Part shown: piece by piece, positions 1-7,932 of the stretch
Numbering within the stretch: the stretch's first letter is position 1
Layout: every line of letters begins with the position of its first letter
Source: Pseudomonas sp. ATCC PTA-122608
Lineage (GTDB): Bacteria > Pseudomonadota > Gammaproteobacteria > Pseudomonadales > Pseudomonadaceae
DNA length: 64,000 nt
Reading direction: 5' to 3'
NCBI RefSeq assembly: GCF_001952855.1
Contig: NZ_LPNO01000020.1
Span: forward strand, 251 to 64,250
Notes under the pieces: model-generated
Databases searched by the model: none
Told to the model about the DNA's origin: nothing
The model's input: the letters and a program-made list of their open reading frames with translations, nothing else
Translations under genes and position numbers: made by a program

Positions 1-64
1 GCGCGATGAATCAATTTGCGATTCTGTACGGAGATCGATTTATCAGGCCGACCTGGTAAAGCTA

Positions 65-172
65 GGCCTGCCTGACGGCAGGCCGTAACCGGCCCGAACA
101 CAAAAAATCTGACACTCTCCGCTGTAAGAGCGGAACCATAGGCGGCCGGTACCGCAGCAACGGATATGTACA
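65..172. repeat. Remnant of a dispersed Pseudomonas intergenic repeat with hairpins
   Basis: No gene is visible in the first 177 bases apart from a 17-codon frame at 6-59. Two clean hairpins are seen: GGCCTGCC/GGCAGGCC at 65-84 with a TGAC loop, and TCCGCT/AGCGGA at 118-134 with a GTAAG loop. Read on the minus strand, the stretch 111-172 (a run resembling GTGTACATATCCGTTGCTGC, then GGTTCCGCTCTTACAGCGG) resembles from memory a sequence found between many genes in fluorescent pseudomonads. That identity is recall and not a search result. There is no T-tract after the first hairpin, so it is not a standard terminator. Confidence 0.4.
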
Positions 173-177
173 CAAAA

Positions 178-1689
178 CTACCTGGCCTTATCTTCCCGCC
201 CCCGCAACACCCGATTAGGCATCGCAATCGCCGCCGCCAACCCCAACAACGAAACCCCCGCACTCACCATCAACAAATGCCTGAAGGTCACAAGCAGCTC
301 CCCCCGCAACGCATCCTGCGCCGGCCCAGGCGCCGCATTCAAACCATCCAACAGCACATTCCCGGAACTCCCCTCAGCCACCAACGCCCCACTGGCCAGG
401 TGCGCAAAACTGGAGTCCTGCAACAACGCCAACAACAGCGCCGACATACACGCCACCCCGACCGCACCGCCCAGGGAACGAAACAGATTCGTGGTGCTGG
501 TAGCCACCCCAATATCCCGCTGCTCCACCGAATTTTGCGTCCCCACCAGCGAAGTCGGAAACTGCATCCCGGCGGCAATCCCACACAGCAACATAAACAA
601 ACTGGTCACTGCCACAGCCTGCGGCGCACTGAGCGCCATGCCCAGAATCGCGATCGGACTCAGGAAAGCACCCATCAGAATCATCGGCTTATAGCGTCCA
701 GTCACCGAAGTCATACGCCCGGCAAAATACGCCCCCATCGGCAACCCCATCGCCAGCGGCAGCAAGTGCAAAGCGGCACTGTCAGCACCGGAACCGGTCA
801 CAGTCTGGTAACGCAGCGGCATCAACACCGTGAGGGAAATCGCCTGGAAACTAGTGAAGAAAATCGTGCACCAACACAACACCGCACTGCGGTTGGCAAA
901 CAAGTGCATCGGCAACAACGGCTCCCGCGCCCGGCGCTCGTGCCACACAAACACCGTCAACGCCACCAACGCGCAAACCAACAACCCCAGCACTTCATCG
1001 TCACGCCAATGATGCCCCTGGCCAATTTCGGTAATGCCCAGCAACAGCGCCGTCAAACCGACGATCATCAACACAGTGCCGAGATAGTCGATCACCGGCT
1101 TGCGCTGCGGCACCGGCAGCCCCACCAACGTGCGATGGGCCACCCACCAGGCACCCGCGCCCAGCGGCAGGTTAATCAGGAACACCCAGCGCCACGACAG
1201 GTACTCGGTCATGTAACCACCCAACACCGGGCCGGCCACGCTCGCCACCGCGTACATGCTGCTGAAGTAACCCTGGTAACGCCCACGCTCACGGGGCGGA
1301 ATGATGTCACCGATAATCGCCTGGCTGACCGAAATCATCCCACCGGCACCAATGCCCTGGAGGATCCGCGCCAGCACCAGCTGCTCCATGCTCTGGGCCA
1401 TGCCGCAGAACAGCGAAGCAAGGGTGAACAGGCCCATGCCGATCAGCATCATCGGCCGGCGCCCGTACAAGTCGCCGAGCTTGCCGTAGATCGGCACCGC
1501 CACGGTCATCGCCACCATGTAGCCCGAGATCACCCAGGCCAGCAGGTTGACGTCATGGAACTGGGCGGAAATCGCCGGCATGGACACAGCAACGATGGTC
1601 TGGTCCAGGGCCCCGAGAAAGATCGCCATCATCAAGGCGACAAGGACACTGCGAATAGCGGGTGTGGCGGGCTGATTGAGGTTGGTCAC
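178..1689 (-). CDS. DHA2-family MFS drug/proton antiporter
   Basis: A 503-residue membrane protein of the EmrB/QacA (DHA2, 14-TM) type, expected to export hydrophobic or aromatic compounds across the inner membrane. The loop 2-3 signature GKLGDLYGRRP and the antiporter motif GPVLGGYMTE are visible. The GTG start (VTNLNQPATP...) leaves 73 bases after pobA; an upstream ATG would run about 100 bases into pobA and is unlikely. It follows pobA on the same strand, so it may be cotranscribed. Whether it exports 4-hydroxybenzoate-related acids is inference. Confidence 0.85.
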   Translation of the reverse strand: MTNLNQPATPAIRSVLVALMMAIFLGALDQTIVAVSMPAISAQFHDVNLLAWVISGYMVAMTVAVPIYGKLGDLYGRRPMMLIGMGLFTLASLFCGMAQSMEQLVLARILQGIGAGGMISVSQAIIGDIIPPRERGRYQGYFSSMYAVASVAGPVLGGYMTEYLSWRWVFLINLPLGAGAWWVAHRTLVGLPVPQRKPVIDYLGTVLMIVGLTALLLGITEIGQGHHWRDDEVLGLLVCALVALTVFVWHERRAREPLLPMHLFANRSAVLCWCTIFFTSFQAISLTVLMPLRYQTVTGSGADSAALHLLPLAMGLPMGAYFAGRMTSVTGRYKPMILMGAFLSPIAILGMALSAPQAVAVTSLFMLLCGIAAGMQFPTSLVGTQNSVEQRDIGVATSTTNLFRSLGGAVGVACMSALLLALLQDSSFAHLASGALVAEGSSGNVLLDGLNAAPGPAQDALRGELLVTFRHLLMVSAGVSLLGLAAAIAMPNRVLRGREDKAR

Positions 1690-1762
1690 GGCAGAACCTG
1701 CGAGCAAGCCCCACGGGAAAAGGAGGCCCGCGGGAATGCTCGTCAGTGTACTAGATAGCTGG

Positions 1763-2956
1763 CTATTCGATAGCCTCATAAGGAAGCCCGACGTAATTTT
1801 CTGCAATGGTTTTACGCCCGGCCTCGGAGTCGACGAAGTACTCCAGTTCGCTCTGGGCAATGCGCTGGCTGAAGCCGTCGGCCTCCGGGAATTGGTGCAA
1901 CATCGAGGTCATCCACCAGGAAAACCGTTCGGCCTTCCAGATCCGCCGCAGGCAAATCTGCGAGTATTTCTCCAGCAATTCCACTCGGCCCTCGCGGTAC
2001 ACCTTGAGCAAAATAGTGAACAAGGTGCTGACATCGCTGGCCGCCAGGTTCAAGCCCTTGGCGCCGGTGGGCGGCACGATGTGCGCGGCGTCGCCCAGCA
2101 GGAACAGGCGGCCGTATTGCATTGGCTCCACCACAAAGCTGCGCAGTGGTGCGATGCTCTTTTCGATGGACGGGCCCGTCACCAGTTGCTCGATCAACGA
2201 CGTAGGCAGGCGGGTTTTCAGTTCATCCCAGAAGCGCTCATCGGACCAGTCGCCAACCGACTCATCGGCCGGCACTTGCAGGTAATAGCGGCTGCGGGTC
2301 GGTGAGCGCATGCTGCACAGGGCAAAACCGCGCTCGTGCTTGGCGTACACCAGTTCATCGTGGATCGGCGGGGTGTCGGCAAGAATGCCGAGCCAGCCGA
2401 ACGGATAGACACGTTCGAAGACCTTCAATGCCTCAGCGGGAATCGACTGACGCGCCACACCGTGAAAACCGTCACAGCCGGCGATGTAATCGCAGTCCAG
2501 CCGATACTGTTCACCTTCATGCTCGAAGCTCAGCCACGGCTCTGCGCTTTTCAGATCATGAGGCTGCACATTGCTGGCTCCGTACACAGTAGTGGCGCCG
2601 CTGGCCTGGCGCGCGGCCATCAGGTCGCGGGTGACTTCGGTCTGGCCGTAGATCATCACCGTCTTGCCGCCGGTCAGCGCCTTAAGGTCGATGTGGGTCA
2701 GTTGCCCGTTCAGTGCAAGCTCAAAGCCATCATGTACCAGGCCTTCGGCATCCATCCGCGCACTGACGCCGGCCTGGCGCAACAGGTCGACCATGCCTTG
2801 CTCCAGCACCCCGGCACGGATGCGACCTTGCACGTAATCCGGGGTCTGGCGCTCTAGAATCAGGGTTTCAATCCCGGCGTTGTGCAGCAGTTGCCCGAGC
2901 AACAGCCCCGACGGGCCGGCGCCGATGATGGCGACTTGGGTTTTCAGCGTTTTCAT
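1763..2956 (-). CDS. pobA: 4-hydroxybenzoate 3-monooxygenase
   Basis: FAD-dependent, NADPH-using hydroxylase that converts 4-hydroxybenzoate to protocatechuate, the entry to the beta-ketoadipate pathway. The 397-residue length fits the family (about 394). The N-terminal FAD motif GAGPSG lies at residues 12-17, the CDG motif follows in YIAGCDGFHG, and the second FAD motif GDAAHIVPPTGAKGLN is in the C-terminal half. An upstream TTG at 2974 is possible, but the ATG at 2956 gives the usual N-terminus. It is transcribed away from pobR, the arrangement known in Pseudomonas and Acinetobacter. Confidence 0.96.
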   Translation of the reverse strand: MKTLKTQVAIIGAGPSGLLLGQLLHNAGIETLILERQTPDYVQGRIRAGVLEQGMVDLLRQAGVSARMDAEGLVHDGFELALNGQLTHIDLKALTGGKTVMIYGQTEVTRDLMAARQASGATTVYGASNVQPHDLKSAEPWLSFEHEGEQYRLDCDYIAGCDGFHGVARQSIPAEALKVFERVYPFGWLGILADTPPIHDELVYAKHERGFALCSMRSPTRSRYYLQVPADESVGDWSDERFWDELKTRLPTSLIEQLVTGPSIEKSIAPLRSFVVEPMQYGRLFLLGDAAHIVPPTGAKGLNLAASDVSTLFTILLKVYREGRVELLEKYSQICLRRIWKAERFSWWMTSMLHQFPEADGFSQRIAQSELEYFVDSEAGRKTIAENYVGLPYEAIE

Positions 2957-2963
2957 TATTTTT
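2956..2963 (-). promoter_or_regulatory. Possible CA motif at the pobA start
   Basis: On the minus strand AAAAATAA runs into the pobA ATG and matches the AANAANAA pattern bound by Hfq/Crc. A-rich starts occur by chance, so this is weak alone, but pobA repression by Crc is known in related organisms. Confidence 0.3.
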
Positions 2964-3136
2964 ATGGCCCGCAAGCTTCACCCGAACGTATCCGGTGAAA
3001 GAGTTGTCATTGAAGGTGTTGCTGACATTTTTCACTTGAGTGCCCGGCATAAGAAGGTGAAAACTGAGCCCAAAGCTGCGCTTTTCGCCAATTGGGGCGA
3101 TTACCGCACAATTATCCCGAAGTATCGGATGAAGCC

Positions 3137-4033
3137 ATGACCAAAACTGCCAGTGCCGCGATTCCAGTATTCAAACTCTACGGTGAGAGCCAGCAATGGC
3201 CGACCCCGGATTTGTTGCACTGCGAAACCATCTCCCGGCGCAGCCGTGAGTACCAGTGGGAAATCCAGCCCCACCGGCATGCGGACCTGTGCCAATTGCT
3301 CTACGTGCACAAGGGCCAGGCGCAACTGGAAATTGAAGGCCAGCGCAGCACCCTGAGCGAAGCGACGCTGCAGGTGCTGCCGCCGTTGTGCGTGCATGGT
3401 TTTCGGTTTTCCGAAAACGTCGAAGGCTTTGTGGTGACCCTGGCCGCGCCGTTGATGGCGCACCTGCAGGGGCAACTGGGCGCGGCGCTGGATGGCCTGA
3501 ATGCCCTGGGCAGCTACCCTGCCGGCAACGACAGTGACTACCTCAACAGCCTCTTTGCGCGGTTGCAGGACGAGTACGCCAGCGATCAACCGGCACGGGA
3601 CATGATGATGCACGCGCTGGTCAGTGTGCTGCTGGTTTGGATCAGCCGACAGGCCATCCAGCGCCGGCATCCACGGGCGCCCCGGGGCCGCGAATATTTC
3701 CGCCGGTTCACCCAGTTGGTGGAACAGCATTACCGCGAACACCCGAAAATCGAAGACCTGGCCCACAAGCTCGGGATCTCGGTCTCACACCTGAACGGTA
3801 CATGTCGGGAGTTGGGCGGGCAGCCCGCGTTGCAGATCATGCACGACCGCCAATTGCTGGAAGCCAAGCGCCTGCTGACTTACACCAGCATGACCATCAA
3901 TGAGATGTCTGAGGTATTGGGCTTTTCTGACCCGACCAACTTCTCGCGGCTGTTTCGCCGTCGCGTCGGGTTCTCTCCGAAAGCGTTTCGGGAGCAGTTG
4001 AAAGCCGACCAGGACGCTAGCGCAGCGAACTGA
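3137..4033 (+). CDS. pobR: AraC-family activator of pobA
   Basis: A 298-residue regulator with an N-terminal cupin-like effector domain (HRHADLCQLLYVHKGQAQ) and a C-terminal AraC double helix-turn-helix (IEDLAHKLGISVSHLNGTCR, then MSEVLGFSDPTNFSRLFRRR). In Pseudomonas, pobR is AraC-type and activates pobA in response to 4-hydroxybenzoate; here it is divergent from pobA across 180 bases. The start at MTKTASAAIP was chosen over an upstream frame start at 3092 because the extra residues do not look like the family. Confidence 0.9.
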   Translation: MTKTASAAIPVFKLYGESQQWPTPDLLHCETISRRSREYQWEIQPHRHADLCQLLYVHKGQAQLEIEGQRSTLSEATLQVLPPLCVHGFRFSENVEGFVVTLAAPLMAHLQGQLGAALDGLNALGSYPAGNDSDYLNSLFARLQDEYASDQPARDMMMHALVSVLLVWISRQAIQRRHPRAPRGREYFRRFTQLVEQHYREHPKIEDLAHKLGISVSHLNGTCRELGGQPALQIMHDRQLLEAKRLLTYTSMTINEMSEVLGFSDPTNFSRLFRRRVGFSPKAFREQLKADQDASAAN

Positions 4034-4193
4034 AGGCGGCCATGTGGCCAACGCATTGACCGTGATTGCAGCTGGAGGCGTAGCTCGGCTGCATGCGTGC
4101 CTGTTCGACGCGGTAGGCGGCAGTGCCGTAGAGCGCTGTGGCGGCGGCGCACAGGGTGAAAATCATCAGGTACTTTCTTGTTTTGATCGACAT
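4017..4193 (-). CDS. Small membrane or secreted hypothetical protein
   Basis: A 58-residue protein of unknown function. Residues 1-22 (MSIKTRKYLMIFTLCAAATA) form a basic start plus hydrophobic segment, either a signal peptide or a single membrane anchor. The rest holds two cysteines in SSCNHGQCVGH. An AGAGG ribosome binding site stands about ten bases before the ATG. Its 3' end overlaps the pobR 3' end by 17 bases, convergently. No family recognised. Confidence 0.6.
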   Translation of the reverse strand: MSIKTRKYLMIFTLCAAATALYGTAAYRVEQARMQPSYASSCNHGQCVGHMAAFSSLR

Positions 4194-4293
4194 GATGCTG
4201 ACCTCTGATCCGATCAAGAAGGTGCTTTGATAAGCATAGGTCAACTGGGGCAAGTCGCCATTATCGGACGATATTCGACATGTTTATGTCGGC

Positions 4294-5199
4294 TCAGAGA
4301 CCGACGTCCCACACTGGCTCCTCCGGAAACCTCAACACCAAAAAATCCAGCAAGCTGCGCAGCGCCGACGGCATGTGCTTGCGCGAGGCGTACACCGCGT
4401 AGATGTTCATCTGCTGCGGCTCGGCCTCGGGCAGCAGGCGGATCAGCTCGCCGCTGCGGATGTAGTCGCCGGCCTGATAACTCGGCAACCGCGACACCCC
4501 TGCCCCCGCCAGCGTCACCCGCAATAAGGTGCTCGCCTCATTCGCACTGATATTGCCCTGCACCGGCACCGACACCGGCTCGCCGTTTTCCACGAAGTGC
4601 CACAGGCTTTTGCCGAAGTAGGAGTGGGTCAGGCAATTGTGCCGGGCCAGGTCCTGGACCCGCCGGGGCTGCGGATGCTCCAGCAGGTAAGCGGGCGATG
4701 CGCAGATCACCGAACGGCACAACGTGAGGCGGCGGGCGATCAGGTTGGGGTCCAGTTCAAAGCTGGTGCGGATCGCCAGGTCGATACGTTCGTCCACCAG
4801 GTTCACTGTGCGATCGAGCATCTGCATGTCGATGCTGACCAGCGGGTAGCGCTTGACGTATTCGGCCATGGCATCGGCCAACTGCGCCTGGCCGAAGGAG
4901 GTGCTGACGCTCAGGCGCAGCAGGCCACGGGGCGCTTCGTCCGGCTCACTGACGGCGGCCTGCATGTCGCTGCACAACTCCAGCATCTGCCGGCAACGGG
5001 GCAAGGTTTCGCTGCCGGCGGCGGTCAGGCTGAGTTTGCGCGTGGTGCGGTGCATCAGCCGCGCGCCGACCCAGTCTTCCAGCTCCGCCAGGTAGCGCGA
5101 TACCACCGGGCGTGATAAGTCCAGATGGTCGGCCGCTGCGGACTGGCTGCCCAAGTCCACCACGGCCACAAACACGCGCATTGCTTGAAGACGATCCAT
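4294..5199 (-). CDS. LysR-family transcriptional regulator
   Basis: A 301-residue LysR protein: winged helix-turn-helix at residues 1-60 (MDRLQAMRVFVAVVDLGSQS, SRPVVSRYLAELEDWVGARL), then a periplasmic-binding-like effector domain. It is divergent from the MBL-fold gene at 5304 with about 100 bases between them, so it most likely controls that gene and the following oxidoreductase. The inducer cannot be read from the sequence. Confidence 0.92.
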   Translation of the reverse strand: MDRLQAMRVFVAVVDLGSQSAAADHLDLSRPVVSRYLAELEDWVGARLMHRTTRKLSLTAAGSETLPRCRQMLELCSDMQAAVSEPDEAPRGLLRLSVSTSFGQAQLADAMAEYVKRYPLVSIDMQMLDRTVNLVDERIDLAIRTSFELDPNLIARRLTLCRSVICASPAYLLEHPQPRRVQDLARHNCLTHSYFGKSLWHFVENGEPVSVPVQGNISANEASTLLRVTLAGAGVSRLPSYQAGDYIRSGELIRLLPEAEPQQMNIYAVYASRKHMPSALRSLLDFLVLRFPEEPVWDVGL

Positions 5200-5303
5200 G
5201 ATTTGCCCGCTTTTAGAAACAAACTATGTCCAAGCATCGCATTTTTTGTAGCGTTTGGTGCAACTAAGCTCTGTCCACACCTTACCGATGACTGGAGCAG
5301 CAC

Positions 5304-6176
5304 ATGTTTGGATTCTCCCCGCTCAAGCGCGTGGCCCTGGCCGCCGCCACCCTGGCTTTCGCCGCCCACGCCACGGCTGCCGACCTGACCCTGGATGCCT
5401 ACAACCCGGGCGAGACCGCGATGATGCCGGTCACTTCGGTACTGGTCAGCGGCGACAAAGACGCGATCCTGGTGGACGCCCAATTCGGCAAGACCCAGGC
5501 CGAGCAACTGGTGCAAAAAATCCGCGCCAGCGGCAAGCGCCTGACGACCATCTACATCAGCCACGGCGACCCGGACTACTACTTCGGCCTCGACACCCTG
5601 ACCGCCGCCTTCCCCCAGGCCAAAGTCCTGGCGCCGCAGCCGGTGGTCGACCACATCAAGGCCACCGTTGAACACAAACTGGCGTTCTGGGGCCCGAAAC
5701 TGGGGGCCGACAAGCCTGCCAAAGCTGTCATCCCGCAGGTACTTGAAGGCCACAGCCTGACCCTCGAAGGCAAGCAACTGGAAGTGATCGGTCTGGACGG
5801 CGCACAACCGGACCGCACCTTTGTGTGGATCCCGTCGATCAAGGCAGTCGTCGGTGGCGTGGTCGTCTCCGAGAACATCCATGTGTGGATGGCCGACACG
5901 CAGACCGCGAAGTCCCACACCGATTGGCTGGCAACCCTGCAACGTATCCAGGACTTGAAACCGCGCACCGTGATTCCGGGTCACTACCTGGGCACACCGT
6001 CGCTCAAATCCGTGGCGTTCACCGCCGACTACATCAAGGCGTTTGACGAAGAAACCGCCAAGGCCAAGGACTCTGCCGCCCTGATCGCGGCGATGAAAAA
6101 GCGTTACCCAAACCTGGGCGACGAAAGCACCCTGGAACTGGGCGCCAAAGTCGCCAAGGGCGAAATGCAGTGGTGA
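5304..6176 (+). CDS. Exported MBL-fold hydrolase with altered metal motif
   Basis: A 290-residue metallo-beta-lactamase-fold protein with a clear signal peptide (residues 1-25, cleavage after AHATAA), so it should act in the periplasm. The canonical HxHxDH motif reads SHGDPDYYFG: the first His and the Asp are kept but the second His is Asp and the last His is Tyr. A later ligand-like His remains in VIPGHYLG. A GGAG site precedes the ATG by nine bases. It is followed after 34 bases by an NAD(P)-binding oxidoreductase. Substrate unknown; loss of one zinc site is inferred. Confidence 0.85.
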   Translation: MFGFSPLKRVALAAATLAFAAHATAADLTLDAYNPGETAMMPVTSVLVSGDKDAILVDAQFGKTQAEQLVQKIRASGKRLTTIYISHGDPDYYFGLDTLTAAFPQAKVLAPQPVVDHIKATVEHKLAFWGPKLGADKPAKAVIPQVLEGHSLTLEGKQLEVIGLDGAQPDRTFVWIPSIKAVVGGVVVSENIHVWMADTQTAKSHTDWLATLQRIQDLKPRTVIPGHYLGTPSLKSVAFTADYIKAFDEETAKAKDSAALIAAMKKRYPNLGDESTLELGAKVAKGEMQW

Positions 6177-6210
6177 ATTGATTCAACCCTTAACCGTACT
6201 GGAGAACGTC

Positions 6211-6825
6211 ATGAGCAAGATCGCAATCATTGGTGCCACCGGTCGTGCCGGTAGCCAACTGCTGGAAGAAGCGTTGCGTCGCGGGCACACCGTCACGGCC
6301 ATCGCACGGAATACCGACAAGATTGGCGTGCGCCCAGGGGTCACCCTCAAGCAAGTGGATGCGCTGGATGCCCAGGCGCTGGAACAGGCCATCAGCGGCA
6401 ACGACGTGGTAATCAGTGCTGCGCACTTCGCCACCCTGCCGCCTGAAGCGATGATCAACCCGGTGAAAAAAGCCGGCGTGAAGCGCCTGCTGGTGGTGGG
6501 CGGTGCCGGTTCGTTGCTGTTGTCGGGCGGCACCAAGGTCATCGACAGCCCGGGCTTCCCCGAGGAATACAAAACCGAAGCCAGCGCCGGCAGTATTTTC
6601 CTCGACACCTTGCGTCAGGAAAAAGACCTGGACTGGACCTTCCTTTCGCCTTCGGCGGAGTTCACCGAGACCGCGCGCACCGGAAAATTCCGCCTGGGCC
6701 AGGATGAATTGCTGGTGAGCAGCGAAGGCCGCAGCTGGATCAGCTTTGCCGACTTTGCGATTGCGCTGATTGATGAAGTGGAAACGCCGAAGCATTCGCG
6801 CCAGCGGTTTACGGTCGGTTATTAA
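6211..6825 (+). CDS. NAD(P)-binding (NmrA/atypical SDR) oxidoreductase
   Basis: A 204-residue Rossmann protein of the NAD(P)H-binding family. The dinucleotide motif GATGRAG is at residues 8-14. The short length and lack of a YxxxK near the middle place it with NmrA-like/atypical SDR proteins such as quinone or flavin reductases. The ATG at MSKIAIIG is preceded by GGAG. It probably shares a transcript with the MBL-fold gene 34 bases upstream. The substrate is not evident. Confidence 0.85.
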   Translation: MSKIAIIGATGRAGSQLLEEALRRGHTVTAIARNTDKIGVRPGVTLKQVDALDAQALEQAISGNDVVISAAHFATLPPEAMINPVKKAGVKRLLVVGGAGSLLLSGGTKVIDSPGFPEEYKTEASAGSIFLDTLRQEKDLDWTFLSPSAEFTETARTGKFRLGQDELLVSSEGRSWISFADFAIALIDEVETPKHSRQRFTVGY

Positions 6826-6839
6826 GCCTGACGCACACT

Positions 6840-6937
6840 AAAATGTGGGAGCGGGCTTGCTCGCGAAGGCGGTGTTTCAGTCAACAGATGTATTGGCTGA
6901 CACGGCGCCTTCGCGAGCAAGCCCGCTCCCACATTTT
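6840..6937. repeat. Paired inverted REP element (REPIN)
   Basis: Two 28-base arms (6844-6871 and 6906-6933), GTGGGAGCGGGCTTGCTCGC type, face each other across about 34 bases. Each arm itself holds a small palindrome, GCGGGCTTGCTCGC. It sits between convergent genes. Confidence 0.9.
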
Positions 6938-6942
6938 GATCT

Positions 6943-7821
6943 TCATTGTGACGGCGACTGCGCCTGGCTCACCAACCAATCCATAAGCTGCTCCAACCCC
7001 GCCGAGGGCTCCGTCCCCGGCGGGTACACCAGGTAATACCCCATCCCCGTCGGCACCCGCAGTTCAAACGGTGTCGCCAACCGCCCCGCCTTGAGATCCT
7101 CGCCAATCAGCGCGCTGTCGCCAATCGCCACGCCCGAACCTTGGGACGCCACTGTCATCGCCAGATCCAGCGTTTCAAAATGATGCCCCTGGGCAAGATT
7201 GCTCAAACGTGTATTCGCCGCCTTCAACCACAATGCCCAATCCCGTTCATCCCGCGTAGGGTGCAGCAGCACCTGTTGCTGCAAGTCTGCGGGCGTGTGC
7301 AAACCACCGAGCAAGGCCGGTGCGCACACTGGCGTCAGTCGCTCATCAAACAAATGCCGGGCCTGGGCCGACTGCTCGGCAATCGGTGCGTAGATCACCG
7401 CGGCATCGAACTGCTCGCGGCGAAAGTCGACGGTGTAGGCCACAGTGGTGGTCAGTTCCACCGGCACGTCCGGGCGCTCTTGCTGCCACTGCATCAAGCG
7501 CGGTAACAGCCAGCGCATCACGCAGGTGGAAGCCTTGAGCTGCAAGGTCTCGCGGCGGGTGCCGATCTGCTCCACCGCGTCACCGATCAGGCCGAACACC
7601 TGCTGCGCCCGCAGCGACCATTCACGGCCCTCCTCGGTCAGGCTCAAGCCACGGGCCTGGCGCTGGAACAGCGCATAGCCCAGATGACTTTCCAGCCCGG
7701 CAATCTGCCGGCTCACCGCCCCCTGGGTGATGTGCAATTGCTCGGCGGCACGGGTGAAGTTGCAGCACTGGGCCGTGACCCAAAAGGTGTGCAAGGCCGG
7801 CAACGGCGGTAGGCGTTTCAT
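6943..7821 (-). CDS. LysR-family regulator, GcvA-like
   Basis: A 292-residue LysR protein with the GcvA-type N-terminus (MKRLPPLPALHTFWVTAQCC, then AEQLHITQGAVSRQIAGLES) and an effector domain. The start at MKRLPPLP was preferred over an ATG nine codons earlier by family resemblance; neither has a strong ribosome site. It is divergent from aruI across 111 bases, which makes aruI and the aldehyde dehydrogenase its likely targets. Confidence 0.9.
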   Translation of the reverse strand: MKRLPPLPALHTFWVTAQCCNFTRAAEQLHITQGAVSRQIAGLESHLGYALFQRQARGLSLTEEGREWSLRAQQVFGLIGDAVEQIGTRRETLQLKASTCVMRWLLPRLMQWQQERPDVPVELTTTVAYTVDFRREQFDAAVIYAPIAEQSAQARHLFDERLTPVCAPALLGGLHTPADLQQQVLLHPTRDERDWALWLKAANTRLSNLAQGHHFETLDLAMTVASQGSGVAIGDSALIGEDLKAGRLATPFELRVPTGMGYYLVYPPGTEPSAGLEQLMDWLVSQAQSPSQ

Positions 7822-7913
7822 AAGGGCGCAGCCATGACGTGAGGACATGGCTAGTATGACTTTTTATCGATTGTTGCCGCTACGGGCCAGCCGTTCCAAT
7901 ACGGGCCTTTATC

Positions 7914-7921
7914 AACAATAA
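7914..7921 (+). promoter_or_regulatory. CA motif (Crc/Hfq site) before aruI
   Basis: AACAATAA matches the AANAANAA pattern and abuts the weak ribosome site AAGAG, twelve bases before the aruI ATG. Translational repression by Hfq/Crc when preferred carbon is present is the expected effect. Confidence 0.5.
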
Positions 7922-7932
7922 GAGCGACGACA

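Noticed and set aside
65..86. Terminator at the left end
   Set aside because: The GGCCTGCC/GGCAGGCC stem is strong but has no T-tract on either side.
65..172. Possible riboswitch or leader RNA on the plus strand
   Set aside because: Hairpins are present, but no known riboswitch core was recognised and no plus-strand gene follows; it fits a dispersed repeat better.
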